Below are positions 18,397 to 27,480 of a stretch of 64,000 bases of DNA, piece after piece. The DNA is from Rhodococcoides fascians A44A (GTDB lineage Bacteria; Actinomycetota; Actinomycetes; Mycobacteriales; Mycobacteriaceae): NCBI RefSeq assembly GCF_000760735.1, contig NZ_JMEX01000008.1, forward strand, positions 2,268,877-2,332,876. The letters are read 5' to 3'. The position numbers and the translations under genes are program-made. Numbering within the stretch: the stretch's first letter is position 1; the number at the start of each line of letters is the position of its first letter. The notes beneath the pieces are model-generated. The model saw only the letters and a program-made list of their open reading frames with translations. It searched no databases and was not told where the DNA came from.

Positions 18397-18837
18397 TCAT
18401 ACCCATGGCAAGCGGCGGTCCCACCATTGCAAGCCGGCAGGTGCGTCGACTTCTACCGTTGCGGCGCGGTATCTTTCGTCGAGGTGAGTGACTGCTGCCC
18501 TGAGGCGGTGGGCTTTGCGGCTGTTGCCCCGCATTATCCGTTCGAGGCGGTCTCGGGTTCCGTTGCCCGTGAACGGGCCGTCACATGCGGGACAGCCGGT
18601 CGGCCCCGCGACGATGGCGGGATAAGTATCGAAGTTCGGTGTGGGACGGGATGACTCGAAAGCTACGCGCCGCTCGACGCGTTCCACGTGTCGGCGCCAC
18701 TGGTCGAGCAAGTCGAGCGTCCCGTTGTTCGAGCGTGGTCGTCTGGCCCTGTGCTGTATGCGGGTCATAGTCGATGCGTCATGACGGAGACGCAGGCCCG
18801 GTGATTGGATCGAGTTGTTGTTGTCAGGTGGCCCCAT
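18397..18837 (-). CDS. Hypothetical protein with actinobacterial mobile-element-type C-terminus
   Basis: Protein of 146 residues. The C-terminal half, with CPACDGPFTG, a basic helix RLERIMRGNSRKAHRLRAAV, LDERYRAAT and WWDRRLPWV, resembles short actinobacterial proteins (…ARELRxLVxxLDERYLxRT…WWxRR) often found in integrative elements and phages. That match is from memory. A single CxxC is visible. The ATG at 18837 has GAGGG 6 nt upstream; a GTG at 18843 and an ATG at 18768 are alternatives. It is convergent with the toxin gene. Confidence 0.6.
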   Translation of the reverse strand: MGPPDNNNSIQSPGLRLRHDASTMTRIQHRARRPRSNNGTLDLLDQWRRHVERVERRVAFESSRPTPNFDTYPAIVAGPTGCPACDGPFTGNGTRDRLERIMRGNSRKAHRLRAAVTHLDERYRAATVEVDAPAGLQWWDRRLPWV

Positions 18838-19024
18838 GCCCACCCTCGCTTTCGTTCGACCAGCACTCGGTGATGATATGTGCGCGTTACACCGTGATGC
18901 GTGAAATATGCTGAGCTGCAGTGTCTATCAAGGCGTTGCTCGTCACGCAAGAGGGTGGTCGGATGTCCGCCGACCGCGGGACGTGCTCGCTTCGAACGAC
19001 AGCTACCTACTACCTGACAATTCC

Positions 19025-19498
19025 TCAGTCCGTCAGCAGATCGTGTTCCCAGTTGGCGCTCTGTATCGTGAGATCGATCAGTCGAATCCGGGTAGCAAGA
19101 TCGTCTGCTGTGCTGCGCAATTCGGCCACTGGTAGTGCCGCAACATACGTCAACTCCGATCTCAGTTGCCGCGGGCCGTAGCGCTCTCGTTCCTGACCGG
19201 ACGCAGCGTCGGCGGCGGCGGTGAGGACTCTGCGTCTGATCCGCAACACATCTCGATGGGCCAACGCATCAGTGATGGTTCCGTCTCCGATGGGTGCGGC
19301 ACTGTTCGTGCGATTGATCGCCCGGATCAGCACTTCCAGCCGATCGAGCGCTGCACTGAGCTCGGACAGCAGTCTGCCTGCATCTTCTGCAGGTGTTTCG
19401 CCTTCTTGATGCCGGGAGTTGGCCAGAATCCGAACCTTCAATTGTTCGGTGTGGCGTACCAGTTCGCCTCGTTCCGCGAGGGCTTCCGCGAGTTTCAT
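19025..19498 (-). CDS. DIP1984 family protein
   Basis: Helical protein of 157 residues that matches the actinobacterial DIP1984/septicolysin-like family in length and in the segments MKLAEALAERGELVRH, LRLLSEL-like helix, INRTN, and TITDALAHRDVLRIRRRVL. It should be cytoplasmic and coiled-coil rich. No enzymatic motif is known for the family. The ATG at 19498 is the natural start. The 190 bp between it and the gene at 18397 hold nothing I can name. Confidence 0.85.
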   Translation of the reverse strand: MKLAEALAERGELVRHTEQLKVRILANSRHQEGETPAEDAGRLLSELSAALDRLEVLIRAINRTNSAAPIGDGTITDALAHRDVLRIRRRVLTAAADAASGQERERYGPRQLRSELTYVAALPVAELRSTADDLATRIRLIDLTIQSANWEHDLLTD

Positions 19499-19642
19499 GA
19501 TCTACACCCCGGTTCGCTGGGACCGAAGGTGGTGAACGTACGGGCGCTCATGCGCCTTTCGACGTGTCGATTGAAGTCATAGGAAATTGGTACCACAGAC
19601 GGGGACCGTCGGTCTACCCCCAGCGAACGGCCCGGGACTGCC

Positions 19643-19698
19643 GTAACAGTTGCGTACCCGTCAGGCGGGATCCCGGCTCACGCGTGCGCAACTGTTAC
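19643..19698. repeat. 12-bp perfect inverted repeat, terminator-like
   Basis: GTAACAGTTGCG at 19643-19654 and its exact complement at 19687-19698 enclose a 32-nt loop that can itself fold through CCCG/CGGG. It ends 17 nt past the stop of the monooxygenase gene (minus strand), so it could be that gene's terminator, though no T-run follows. Confidence 0.6.
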
Positions 19699-19715
19699 AC
19701 CAGGACCGGTGCGCG

Positions 19716-21605
19716 CTACCTCCTCGCGCTCTCGACGTCGAAGTCGTCGAGATCTGCGTGTCGTGTCATGTTCCAGTAGTCGACGATGCGCCAGGGGAGT
19801 GTGGAGACGACTCGGCCGGCGTCGTTGCGGTACCAGTTGTCCATGCCCTGGTGGGTCCAGATCATGCGGGAGTGGGCGTCGTCGTGGCGTCGGACGTAGT
19901 CCTGTTCCACTTCTGGTTTGCATTCGACGGCGCCGATGTTGTTGTCCGCCATGGTGCGTAGCAGGTCGACGATGTAGCGCACTTGGCATTCGGCGATGGT
20001 GATGTAGCTTCCGCCGTGGCCGAGTACGGTTCCCGGTCCGCAGGTGAGGAACAGGTTGGGGAAGTCGGGGACGGTGATGCCGAGGTGCGCGTGGGCGTCT
20101 TCGGGTCCCCAGAAGTCCTTGATCGAGACGCCGGATCGTCCTCGGATGTCGATGGGGCTCAACAGCTTGTGAGTTTCGAATCCGGTTGCGAGGATCACGA
20201 CGTCGACCTCGGCGACGTGTCTGCCGGACCCGACGACGGAGTCCGGTCCGATGGATGCGACTCCTTCGGTCACCAACGTGACGTTGTCGCGTTTGAGCGC
20301 GGCGTACCACCCGTTGTCGAGCAGCATCCTCTTGCCGAAGGGCGGGTAGTCGGGCAGAGACTTCTCGATGAGGTCCGGCCTGCCGTCGAGTTCCTTCTCG
20401 ACGTACCGTGTGAAGACGCGGCGATGCGCGTCGTTGATGGCGTTGATCGAGCGGCTCGGGTTCTCCCAGTCGGGATCGACCTGCAGGGACGGATGAACAC
20501 GGTCGTTGAAGTTCCAGGCAAGCCGCACTCGGTACCACAATCGGTACAGCGGAACGGCTTCCATGAGGTAGCTGACGTCGTCGTCGATGGGTTCGAAGTA
20601 CACGTCGCTCGACGCCACCCATTGCGGTGATCGCTGGAACACCGTCGCATGCCCGACGGTTTCGGCGATGGCGGGTAGGACCTGCATTGCGCTGGCGCCG
20701 GTGCCGACGATGGCTACCCGCTTGCCTTGCAGGTCGAGGTCGTCGGGCCATTCGGCGGTGTGGAAGATGGGACCGTCGAACGTGTCCAGTCCCGGAATGT
20801 TCGGCACCTTCGGCCGATTGAGCTGGCCGGTTGCGGTGATGACGATGTCGGCCGTCAGGGTGTCGCCGTCCATCGTGGTGACGGTCCACGATTGTGTGTC
20901 CGGCTGATACACGGCGGAGTCGACCTCGGTGTCGAACCTGATTCGATCCCTCAGATCATGCTCGGCCGCAACGTCACTGAGGTACTGCCACACCTCGTCG
21001 CGCTTGCCGAAGTGCGTGGACCAGGACCGCGGGGCGAACGAGTACGAGTACAGGTGGCTCGGGGTGTCAACTCCCGCACCGGGATAGGTGTTCTCGAACC
21101 ATCCGCCGCCGACGTCGGAGTTCTTCTCCAGGACGATGTGCTCGATACCGGCTTCCTGCAGCTTGATGGCGGCGAGCATGCCGGATACACCGGCGCCGAT
21201 CACGACGACCGAGAAGTCACACGGCGTCTGCGTCGGCGCAGGTGCGTGCGTGAACCCCATGTCCTCGGCGACCATCTCCGCGAACTCGGGTGGGACGGAT
21301 TCGCCGACGGCGGCGGAGATCATCTCGACCAGATCGTCTCCTGTGGGCGACGGTAGTGCTGGGGGGCGTCCGCTGGTGATCGCGTCCAGTGCGGCGGCTC
21401 GGATGATGTCGGCTACCTCGGGTGCGAATCCGCCGCCGTCGTTGTCGTCCATGCCGCGGCTGCGCGTCGGGCGGTACGGGTCTTGGAGCCATGTGCGGTC
21501 GCCGGTGAGTTGGTAAAGCACGGCGACGAGACTGGGCATGTTGGCCGCGTCGAGTGCTCGGACCAGCCGATCTCTTCTCAGTGCAGTCGGGGCTGTGACG
21601 GTCAC
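19716..21605 (-). CDS. Flavin-containing (Baeyer-Villiger-type) monooxygenase
   Basis: FAD- and NADPH-dependent oxygenase of 629 residues. The FAD loop GAGVSG is at 137-142, after a 130-residue N-terminal extension typical of one actinobacterial subgroup. GGGWFENTYPGAGVDTPSH follows, then the Baeyer-Villiger fingerprint FDGPIFHTAEWP, a second nucleotide loop GTGASA, and ATGFETHKLLSP. It should convert ketones to esters or lactones. The GTG at 21605 has AAGGAGG 5 nt upstream. It is divergent from the nitroreductase/CoA-ligase/TetR operon, which suggests a shared regulon. Confidence 0.93.
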   Translation of the reverse strand: MTVTAPTALRRDRLVRALDAANMPSLVAVLYQLTGDRTWLQDPYRPTRSRGMDDNDGGGFAPEVADIIRAAALDAITSGRPPALPSPTGDDLVEMISAAVGESVPPEFAEMVAEDMGFTHAPAPTQTPCDFSVVVIGAGVSGMLAAIKLQEAGIEHIVLEKNSDVGGGWFENTYPGAGVDTPSHLYSYSFAPRSWSTHFGKRDEVWQYLSDVAAEHDLRDRIRFDTEVDSAVYQPDTQSWTVTTMDGDTLTADIVITATGQLNRPKVPNIPGLDTFDGPIFHTAEWPDDLDLQGKRVAIVGTGASAMQVLPAIAETVGHATVFQRSPQWVASSDVYFEPIDDDVSYLMEAVPLYRLWYRVRLAWNFNDRVHPSLQVDPDWENPSRSINAINDAHRRVFTRYVEKELDGRPDLIEKSLPDYPPFGKRMLLDNGWYAALKRDNVTLVTEGVASIGPDSVVGSGRHVAEVDVVILATGFETHKLLSPIDIRGRSGVSIKDFWGPEDAHAHLGITVPDFPNLFLTCGPGTVLGHGGSYITIAECQVRYIVDLLRTMADNNIGAVECKPEVEQDYVRRHDDAHSRMIWTHQGMDNWYRNDAGRVVSTLPWRIVDYWNMTRHADLDDFDVESARR

Positions 21606-21648
21606 CGGAACCTCCTTCGGGGCACGAGTCGCACGGGCCTCTCGCAAA

Positions 21649-21662
21649 CTAACCACAGTTAG
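21649..21662. promoter_or_regulatory. Inverted repeat in divergent promoter region
   Basis: CTAAC-CACA-GTTAG, a short dyad flanked by two GCAAACT direct repeats, lies 44 nt upstream of the monooxygenase start. It could be an operator of the TetR protein encoded at 24024; binding is inferred. Confidence 0.45.
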
Positions 21663-21710
21663 GCAAACTGACGCAATAGCCGCACGACGTCGGATTTCGA
21701 CCCTTGATAA

Positions 21711-21726
21711 TGTGGCTTGCGCCACA
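21711..21726. promoter_or_regulatory. Inverted repeat upstream of nitroreductase
   Basis: TGTGGC-TTGC-GCCACA, a 6-bp dyad, ends 49 nt before the nitroreductase ATG. It is the second candidate operator in this divergent region. Confidence 0.45.
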
Positions 21727-21774
21727 CAATGCTGTCACCACTACCTAACAGCGGACAGGCGAAGGGAACTCCTC

Positions 21775-22428
21775 ATGGAACTCACCGAGGCAATGCGCAC
21801 CACCGGCACATGTCGGCGCTACTCGACCGAGCCGGTACCCGACGAGGTGTTCAAGAGCGCGTTCGACGTCGCCCGCTTCGGTCCACAGGGCGGCAACCGT
21901 CAGCCGGTGCGATGGATCGTCGTCCGTGACGCCGCGCGCAAGCAGGCCCTCGCGGATCTGTATCTACCCATGTGGGACGCCTACTTCGCCGGCATCACCG
22001 GCGGCACCGTCGCGGTGGGTGCGTTGCCGAAGACCGTGCGGGACGCGGACTACTTCGCCCGCCACCTCGCCGAGGTCCCTGCGATCGTCGTGGTCTGCGC
22101 CGCGATGGACGGGCTCCACCCCACGGACCACGAGCTCGGCCGACTCTCCGTCGTCGGCGGTGCATCGATCTACCCCACCGTGCAGAACCTGTGCCTGGCG
22201 CTCCGAGATCAGGGCGTCGCGACGGCCGTCACCACGCTGCTGTGCCACGAGGAGCCGGCTGTCCGCGCAATGCTGGAGATACCCGACGAGTACATCACTG
22301 CTGCGCACATCACCGTCGGCTACCCGGAGAAGAATTTCCCGAAGAAGCTGACCCGCAGCCCGGTCGAGGAAATCGTTGCGCTGGAGACCTTCTCGCAGCC
22401 GATGTTCGATCTGTCCCCCGCACTGTAG
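21775..22428 (+). CDS. Nitroreductase family protein
   Basis: FMN-dependent oxidoreductase of 217 residues. The N-terminal TCRRYSTEPVPDEVF motif, DVARFGPQGGNRQPVRWIVV flavin-binding segment and C-terminal VGYPEKNFPKK loop are characteristic of the family. The insert around LPMWDAYFAG is longer than in NfsB-type enzymes. The ATG at 21775 has GAAGGGAA upstream. It heads an operon with an acyl-CoA synthetase, a TetR regulator and a serine hydrolase; in such contexts these enzymes reduce unsaturated or quinone-like intermediates, but the substrate is unknown. Confidence 0.9.
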   Translation: MELTEAMRTTGTCRRYSTEPVPDEVFKSAFDVARFGPQGGNRQPVRWIVVRDAARKQALADLYLPMWDAYFAGITGGTVAVGALPKTVRDADYFARHLAEVPAIVVVCAAMDGLHPTDHELGRLSVVGGASIYPTVQNLCLALRDQGVATAVTTLLCHEEPAVRAMLEIPDEYITAAHITVGYPEKNFPKKLTRSPVEEIVALETFSQPMFDLSPAL

Positions 22429-22464
22429 AGATTCCCCGCACTAAAAAGATCTCAGGAGCCCACC

Positions 22465-24027
22465 GTGCCCGGACCCGCCCCTCAACACCGATCCGCCATC
22501 GGCCGCGCGACCATCGGCGATCAACTTCGTCGCCACGCGCGCACCCAGCCCGACAAGACGGCGTTCATCAGTTACGACGCAGCAGGTGCCCGTGTGGTCA
22601 CTACCTACGCGGACCTCGACACACGCGCCAATCGATTCGCCAACCTGCTTCTCGATCTGGGCGTCGGGCACGGTGACCGCGTCGCGTCGATGGCGCGCAA
22701 CAGCGTCGACGTCGTCGTCGCGTACTACGGCACGCTCAAGGTCGGTGCCGCGTTCACGGGCATCAACGTGCTCTACCGGGGGCCGGAGGTGAAGCACCAA
22801 CTCGAGCACGCGGAGCCGACGGTCATCGTCGCCGATCCCGAGTTCCTCGACGTCATCGAGTCGGTGAAGCCGGATTCCGCAACGCTCGTCGGGTTCGGGG
22901 CCCACTACGACGAGCTCACCGCGAACACGGCCACCACGGAACCCGACGTCGACATGGACGAGAACGACGTCGCGATGGTCATCTACACCTCGGGTACCGA
23001 GGCCGCGCCCAAGGGCGTGATGATCCCGCACCGGAACTTCCTGATCTCGACGGCTCCGGCATGGAGTTGGGGACTGCGGACGGGGCCGGAGGACACGTGG
23101 CTGTTCGTCATGCCGTTCCACACCATCGCCGGCTTGGGTTCGATGACGACGTTGACGTTGATGGGGGCGACGCTGGTCCTGCCTGCGACAGCCGATCCGA
23201 CGAGGTCGCTGCAGATCATCGCCGACGAGAATATCTCCGTGATCGCGCAGACTCCGACGTTCTATCTGGCGCTCGCGCGGGAGGCGAGCTTCGGGCCTGC
23301 CGCCGTCGGGCAGGTGCGACGCTGTCTCACCTACGGTGGTCAGGTCTCTCCGCACACCATCACCGCGTGGGCTCAGGCTGCGCCGGAGGCGATCTGGGGA
23401 ACGTATTGGGGTCAGTCGGAGCTGTCTCAGCTGGGTTCGGTCGGCTGGTTCACCACTCTCGACGACATTCCGGGCGGCGATGCGTCGTGGATCGGCAAGC
23501 CGGTCACGCACCTCGAGATCAAAGTGGTCGACGCGGAGGGCAACGAGGCGGAGATCGGTGAACTGCTCTGCCGGACACCGTCGGTGATGCTCGGGTACTT
23601 CAAGGACGAGGCCAAGACGGCCGACGTCTTCGCAGATGGCTGGGTGCACACCGGTGACATGGTGCGTATCGACGCCGACGGAAATCTGTTCTTCTACGAT
23701 CGTATGAAGGACATGATCAAATCCGGAGGTATGAACGTGTCGTCCCAGGAAGTCGAACGCGCTCTGCACGCGCACCCGGACGTGCTGCGTGCTGCCGTCG
23801 TCGGGATGCCGGATCCGTACTGGTCCGAGGCCGTCACGGCGTTCGTCATCGCGGCAAAGGGGTCGACGCCGGATCCGGCCGCGCTGATCGAGCACTGCCG
23901 GACGTCGCTGGCTTCGTACAAGGCGCCGAAGGCCGTGCACGTCATCGAGGAGCTCCCGGTCGACGCGCAGGGCAAGATTCTCAAGCGTGAGCTGCGGAAA
24001 ATGACTGTCGCGACGGAGGTCGTGTGA
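22465..24027 (+). CDS. AMP-binding acyl-CoA synthetase
   Basis: Acid-CoA ligase of 520 residues from the ANL superfamily. The P-loop-like A3 motif appears as MVIYTSGTEAAPKGVMIPH (TSGTE-APKG), A5 as GTYWGQSE, the A7 motif as DGWVHTGDM, A8 as DRMKDMIKSGGMNV, and the catalytic lysine in KILKREL near the C-terminus. The GTG at 22465 follows AGGAG by 6 nt. It activates a carboxylic acid, probably one produced or processed by the enzymes around it. Chain length cannot be told from the sequence. Confidence 0.94.
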   Translation: MPGPAPQHRSAIGRATIGDQLRRHARTQPDKTAFISYDAAGARVVTTYADLDTRANRFANLLLDLGVGHGDRVASMARNSVDVVVAYYGTLKVGAAFTGINVLYRGPEVKHQLEHAEPTVIVADPEFLDVIESVKPDSATLVGFGAHYDELTANTATTEPDVDMDENDVAMVIYTSGTEAAPKGVMIPHRNFLISTAPAWSWGLRTGPEDTWLFVMPFHTIAGLGSMTTLTLMGATLVLPATADPTRSLQIIADENISVIAQTPTFYLALAREASFGPAAVGQVRRCLTYGGQVSPHTITAWAQAAPEAIWGTYWGQSELSQLGSVGWFTTLDDIPGGDASWIGKPVTHLEIKVVDAEGNEAEIGELLCRTPSVMLGYFKDEAKTADVFADGWVHTGDMVRIDADGNLFFYDRMKDMIKSGGMNVSSQEVERALHAHPDVLRAAVVGMPDPYWSEAVTAFVIAAKGSTPDPAALIEHCRTSLASYKAPKAVHVIEELPVDAQGKILKRELRKMTVATEVV

Positions 24028-24647
24028 CGGCGCCCGACGACGCGGAGGTGGCGGTCCCTCGCCAGATCCGCACCAGGCGTCGCAAGGAGGACATCGCGGC
24101 GAAAGCCGCCGAGATCTTCGCGCGTGACGGGTACGCGAACGTCGGTATGCGCGATATCGCCGACGCTGTGGGCATCAAGGGCGCCAGCCTGTATCACCAC
24201 TTTCCGTCCAAGGAAGACATCCTGTTCGCGATCTGTCTGTCGGTCACGCAGGTCCCGGTGGAGGAGACACTTCCGCTGCTCGACGCGCCGGGCACACCGA
24301 CCGAACGAATGTCCTCGCTGGTTCGCGCACACCTTGTGCATCTCAATTCTCGGCGCGTCGAGTACATCGTCGGTTTGCACGAATTGGCGTCGCTGACAAC
24401 AGAACATCGGTCTGTGGTCGAGGACTATCGCCGTCAGTATCAACGTCGAGTGCGCGACGTGGTGGCCGCGGGGATGCGCACGGGTGAATTCACGGTGCCC
24501 GACGCGCGGCTCGCCTCGTTCGCGGTGACGGACATGCTGAACGGAATCAGCAACTGGTTTCACGACGACGGTGAACTGAGCATCGAGGACGTCGCGGACA
24601 ACTATGTCGAACTTGCTGTCCACCGCCTTCTGGGTGCCCGCGCATGA
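24024..24647 (+). CDS. TetR family transcriptional regulator
   Basis: Regulator of 207 residues. The helix-turn-helix is clear: GYANVGMRDIADAVGIKGAS followed by LYHHFPSKEDIL. The C-terminal ligand domain is typical of regulators of fatty-acid and CoA-ester metabolism, but no residues decide this. The GTG at 24024 overlaps the ligase stop and its own stop overlaps the next gene as ATGA, so it is translated in the operon. It probably controls the divergent promoter region at 21606-21774. Confidence 0.93.
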   Translation: MTAPDDAEVAVPRQIRTRRRKEDIAAKAAEIFARDGYANVGMRDIADAVGIKGASLYHHFPSKEDILFAICLSVTQVPVEETLPLLDAPGTPTERMSSLVRAHLVHLNSRRVEYIVGLHELASLTTEHRSVVEDYRRQYQRRVRDVVAAGMRTGEFTVPDARLASFAVTDMLNGISNWFHDDGELSIEDVADNYVELAVHRLLGARA

Positions 24648-25777
24648 CGGTTCACGGTGAGTGCCTTGCCGAGTTCAGCGGTGTGCGGGATGCTCTGGCC
24701 GCCAACATCGATTCGGGTGACGAGCTCGGTGCGTCGATCGTCGTCGACATCGACGGCAGGCGCGTCGTCGATATCTGGGGCGGGTACCGCGACGTGGATC
24801 GAACGACGGAGTGGACCGAGGACACGATCACCAACGTCTGGTCGACGACGAAGACCGTCACCAGCCTGGCGGCGTTGATGCTGATCGACCGTGGGTTGCT
24901 GGACCCGTATTCGCCTGTTGCGCAGTACTGGCCGGAGTTCGCGGCCGCAGGGAAGGATCAGATCGAGGTACGACACCTGATGTCGCATACCTCCGGCGTC
25001 TCGGGATGGGATCGGCCGTTCTCCACCGAGGACATGTACGACTGGGACTTGGCGACATCGAGGCTCGCGGCTCAGGCGCCGTGGTGGGATTCGAGGACCA
25101 CATCCGGCTATCACGCTGCCGATCAGGGACACTTGATCGGAGAGCTGGTACGACGCGTCGCCGGAAAGTCGTTGCGCTCGTTCGTCGCCGACGAGATAGC
25201 AGGACCTCTGGCCGCGGACTTCCAGATCGGGGCGGACGAGAAGGACTGGCACCGCATCGCCGACGTCGTACCGCCGCCGCCACCGGCCGTGGACACGTAC
25301 TCCGATCCGCTGAGGATCAGGCGTCGAACATTCCTGGGCCCACTCGTCCAGGCTGCATCTGCGAACACCCCGGCTTGGAGACGTGCGGACATGGGCGCGG
25401 TCAACGGCCATGGCAATGCTCGTTCGATCGCCCGGATCCTGTCGGTGATCTCGCGGGGCGGTGAAGTCGACGGTGTACGCCTGCTGGGGCCGGACGTGAT
25501 CGATTTGATCTTCCTGGAGCAGAGCAACGGAATCGACCTCGCACTGGGCGTGCCCCTGCGATTCGGTATCGGCTTCGGACTCCCGCAACCGGACACAGTG
25601 CCCTACATCCCGGACGAACGCATCTGCTTCTGGGGAGGATGGGGCGGATCGCTCATCGTCATGCACCCGGATACCCGAATGACGTTCTCGTACATGATGA
25701 ACAAAATGGGCCCGGGAATCATCGGCTCGGATCGTGCCGAGCAGTACCTCCGGGCGACGTATGCTGCAGGCGGGTAA
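24644..25777 (+). CDS. Serine hydrolase, beta-lactamase/esterase class C-like
   Basis: Cytoplasmic EstB-type esterase of 377 residues, a relative of class C beta-lactamases. The nucleophile motif S-x-x-K is STTK near residue 67, the Tyr motif is GYHAADQGHL and a C-terminal FWGGWGGSL takes the place of the KTG triad. There is no signal peptide. It is the last gene of the operon started by the nitroreductase and probably hydrolyses an ester or lactone, which would fit the divergent Baeyer-Villiger enzyme that makes such products. That link is an inference. Confidence 0.9.
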   Translation: MTVHGECLAEFSGVRDALAANIDSGDELGASIVVDIDGRRVVDIWGGYRDVDRTTEWTEDTITNVWSTTKTVTSLAALMLIDRGLLDPYSPVAQYWPEFAAAGKDQIEVRHLMSHTSGVSGWDRPFSTEDMYDWDLATSRLAAQAPWWDSRTTSGYHAADQGHLIGELVRRVAGKSLRSFVADEIAGPLAADFQIGADEKDWHRIADVVPPPPPAVDTYSDPLRIRRRTFLGPLVQAASANTPAWRRADMGAVNGHGNARSIARILSVISRGGEVDGVRLLGPDVIDLIFLEQSNGIDLALGVPLRFGIGFGLPQPDTVPYIPDERICFWGGWGGSLIVMHPDTRMTFSYMMNKMGPGIIGSDRAEQYLRATYAAGG

Positions 25778-25937
25778 ACGATAGAGGACTTCTGCCTTTC
25801 CCTCAGATTTCCGGTCGTGAAGACAGTCGTAGGGGGCAGCGAGGACGCCTTCGCGATCCGACTGCCCGAGTTGCCCACCCATCCTTCGTTGTTGCTGGTA
25901 CTTGCCAGGCGGAATTCCGGTTGATGGGGACGCTGCT

Positions 25938-25995
25938 GACATGTAGACATGTGGATGATTTTTTACATGTCGCAGCGATATGGGAACTTTCTTGC
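25938..25995 (+). repeat. Non-coding conserved element, copy A
   Basis: Starts with GACATG, contains TTTTTACATGT (25960-25970) and ends in TTTCTTGC at 25995. A second copy with the same core, the same 25-nt distance from ACATGT to the final CTTGC and about 70 percent identity elsewhere lies at 50791-50849. Copy A is 41 nt before the lipoprotein start; TTTACA could serve as a -35 hexamer. Confidence 0.6.
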
Positions 25996-26035
25996 ATGAA
26001 CGATCCCGTACTGGCCGGTCTGCAATGATGGCCCG

Positions 26036-26920
26036 ATGCGATTGTTTCGGTCGATAGCGGTCCTGCTTGCTGCGTCGGGTCTGCTGGTCGGGTGCGCCGA
26101 GGATCCGCCTCCCCCTCCGTCACCCCTTGTGGTGTCTTTCGACGACGGCTGGGGTCAGGTGTTCGTCGTGAACGCCGACGGCACCGGGTTGCGCCAGGTC
26201 ACTCCGACGGTGGCCGATGACATGTCCGACGGGAACTACACCAACGACGCAGTGGTGTCGCCCGACGGCACACAGCTGGTCTACAGCGTCCGCGACGGTC
26301 TCGTGGCCCAAGACCTCGAGTCCGGTGAACGACGCACCCTCCACGGAAGCGGAGGCCAACCCGAGTTCTCCCCTGATGGGTCGGCGATCGCATTCAAGGA
26401 CGGTGAGAGCATCAGAGTGATGAACTCGGATGGCTCCGATGTCCGTGAGGTGACCAAGGACGAGGCGGCATACGCGACGTCGTTCTCACCGGATGGCTCC
26501 AAGATCCTGTTCGACGTCTCCGGGTACATCCTCGAAGTGCCTACGGCAGGAGGTGAACCGAAGGTCGTTCTGCGAGATCAGTTCTGGAACGCAGACCCGG
26601 TCATGTCGCCTGACGGGTCCACTCTCGTCTTCGCCAGCAACCGCGGTGGGAACAACGGGTCGGAGATCTACTCGATGCCCGTGGGCGGCGGCGAGATCAC
26701 GCAGCTCACCACCACGTACGCGGTGCATCCCGAGTTCACGCCGGATGGTTCACGCATCTTCTATTCGAGGGCAACAACACAATCCGGTGAACTTGTCACC
26801 GACATCAGCCTGTCGACCGGCGTCGAGTTGGCATCGATGAAGCCCGACGGCTCCGACCAGAGGCGGCTGACACCCCGATCGATCACCGGGCAACACCCGA
26901 GCGTCGGTGGTGGACAGTAG
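26036..26920 (+). CDS. TolB-like beta-propeller lipoprotein
   Basis: Exported lipoprotein of 294 residues. The signal peptide ends LLVGC, with the lipid cysteine at residue 20, followed by a Pro-rich linker. The body has WD40-like/PD40 blades marked by (S/T)PDGS/T-x-(L/I)-x-(F/Y): SPDGTQLVY, SPDGSAIAF, SPDGSKILF, SPDGSTLVF and TPDGSRIFY. Such propellers bind proteins or polymers outside the membrane; there is no Tol-Pal context here. The ATG at 26036 is 41 nt after the conserved element of copy A. It opens a run of exported proteins reaching 32.5 kb. Confidence 0.88.
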   Translation: MRLFRSIAVLLAASGLLVGCAEDPPPPPSPLVVSFDDGWGQVFVVNADGTGLRQVTPTVADDMSDGNYTNDAVVSPDGTQLVYSVRDGLVAQDLESGERRTLHGSGGQPEFSPDGSAIAFKDGESIRVMNSDGSDVREVTKDEAAYATSFSPDGSKILFDVSGYILEVPTAGGEPKVVLRDQFWNADPVMSPDGSTLVFASNRGGNNGSEIYSMPVGGGEITQLTTTYAVHPEFTPDGSRIFYSRATTQSGELVTDISLSTGVELASMKPDGSDQRRLTPRSITGQHPSVGGGQ

Positions 26921-27480
26921 GGCCTGCAATCGGCCCATCAGATCGTCGAGCCGCGACCGTGCGTAATCGGGTTCGGCAGTCCAACAAGTCGCAACCTCCC
27001 ACGCTGGACAGGCACGCGCCTCGGCGAGAGTCGCCGGTACATCGAAGAAATACGGCGTCGACGCGGGATTCGCCCCAGTCGATCAGCACGCGTCGACCGA
27101 TGCGTCGATCAGCGCGTTCCGAGGGCCGCCAACGTCGCTCCAGACGTTCCAGCGGCGTGATCTATGGCACATTTGCGTCCGTCGGCGGCAGATAATGGGT
27201 GGTGTTATGCGCCGCTTCTGCGATCACCGTCGGAGAGCCGAAAACCCCAGTCGCCGGCGGCAGTGCGGCCGGATCGAACAAGGCCAGCGGTCTCTCGGCG
27301 AGAATTAGGCAGTGTGGCAGTGCCCCTTGCCGACGCCACCGGAAGCGGTACATAACTTTTGTCAGGTGCCGCTTTCGATTCTGCAAAAACCCTGTGGCAT
27401 AACGCTTTTACTCTGGATTCGACTGCCGACCAGCTGTACGTTCGGCTCTGCTGCCATCCGATGAGAACTTGGAGAAACGA
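26921..27480. other. 560-bp stretch without an intact gene
   Basis: No intact gene is supported. On the minus strand, 27170-26885 reads as two overlapping frames (one through VLIDWGESRVDA, the next through FFDVPATLAEARACPAWEVA) that would join by a single frameshift, so a decayed gene is possible. The last 100 bp are AT-richer and should hold the promoter of the small membrane protein at 27481. Confidence 0.4.

Noticed and set aside
22441-23940. 499-residue minus-strand frame over the acyl-CoA synthetase
   Set aside because: Antisense shadow; the plus strand has all ANL motifs.
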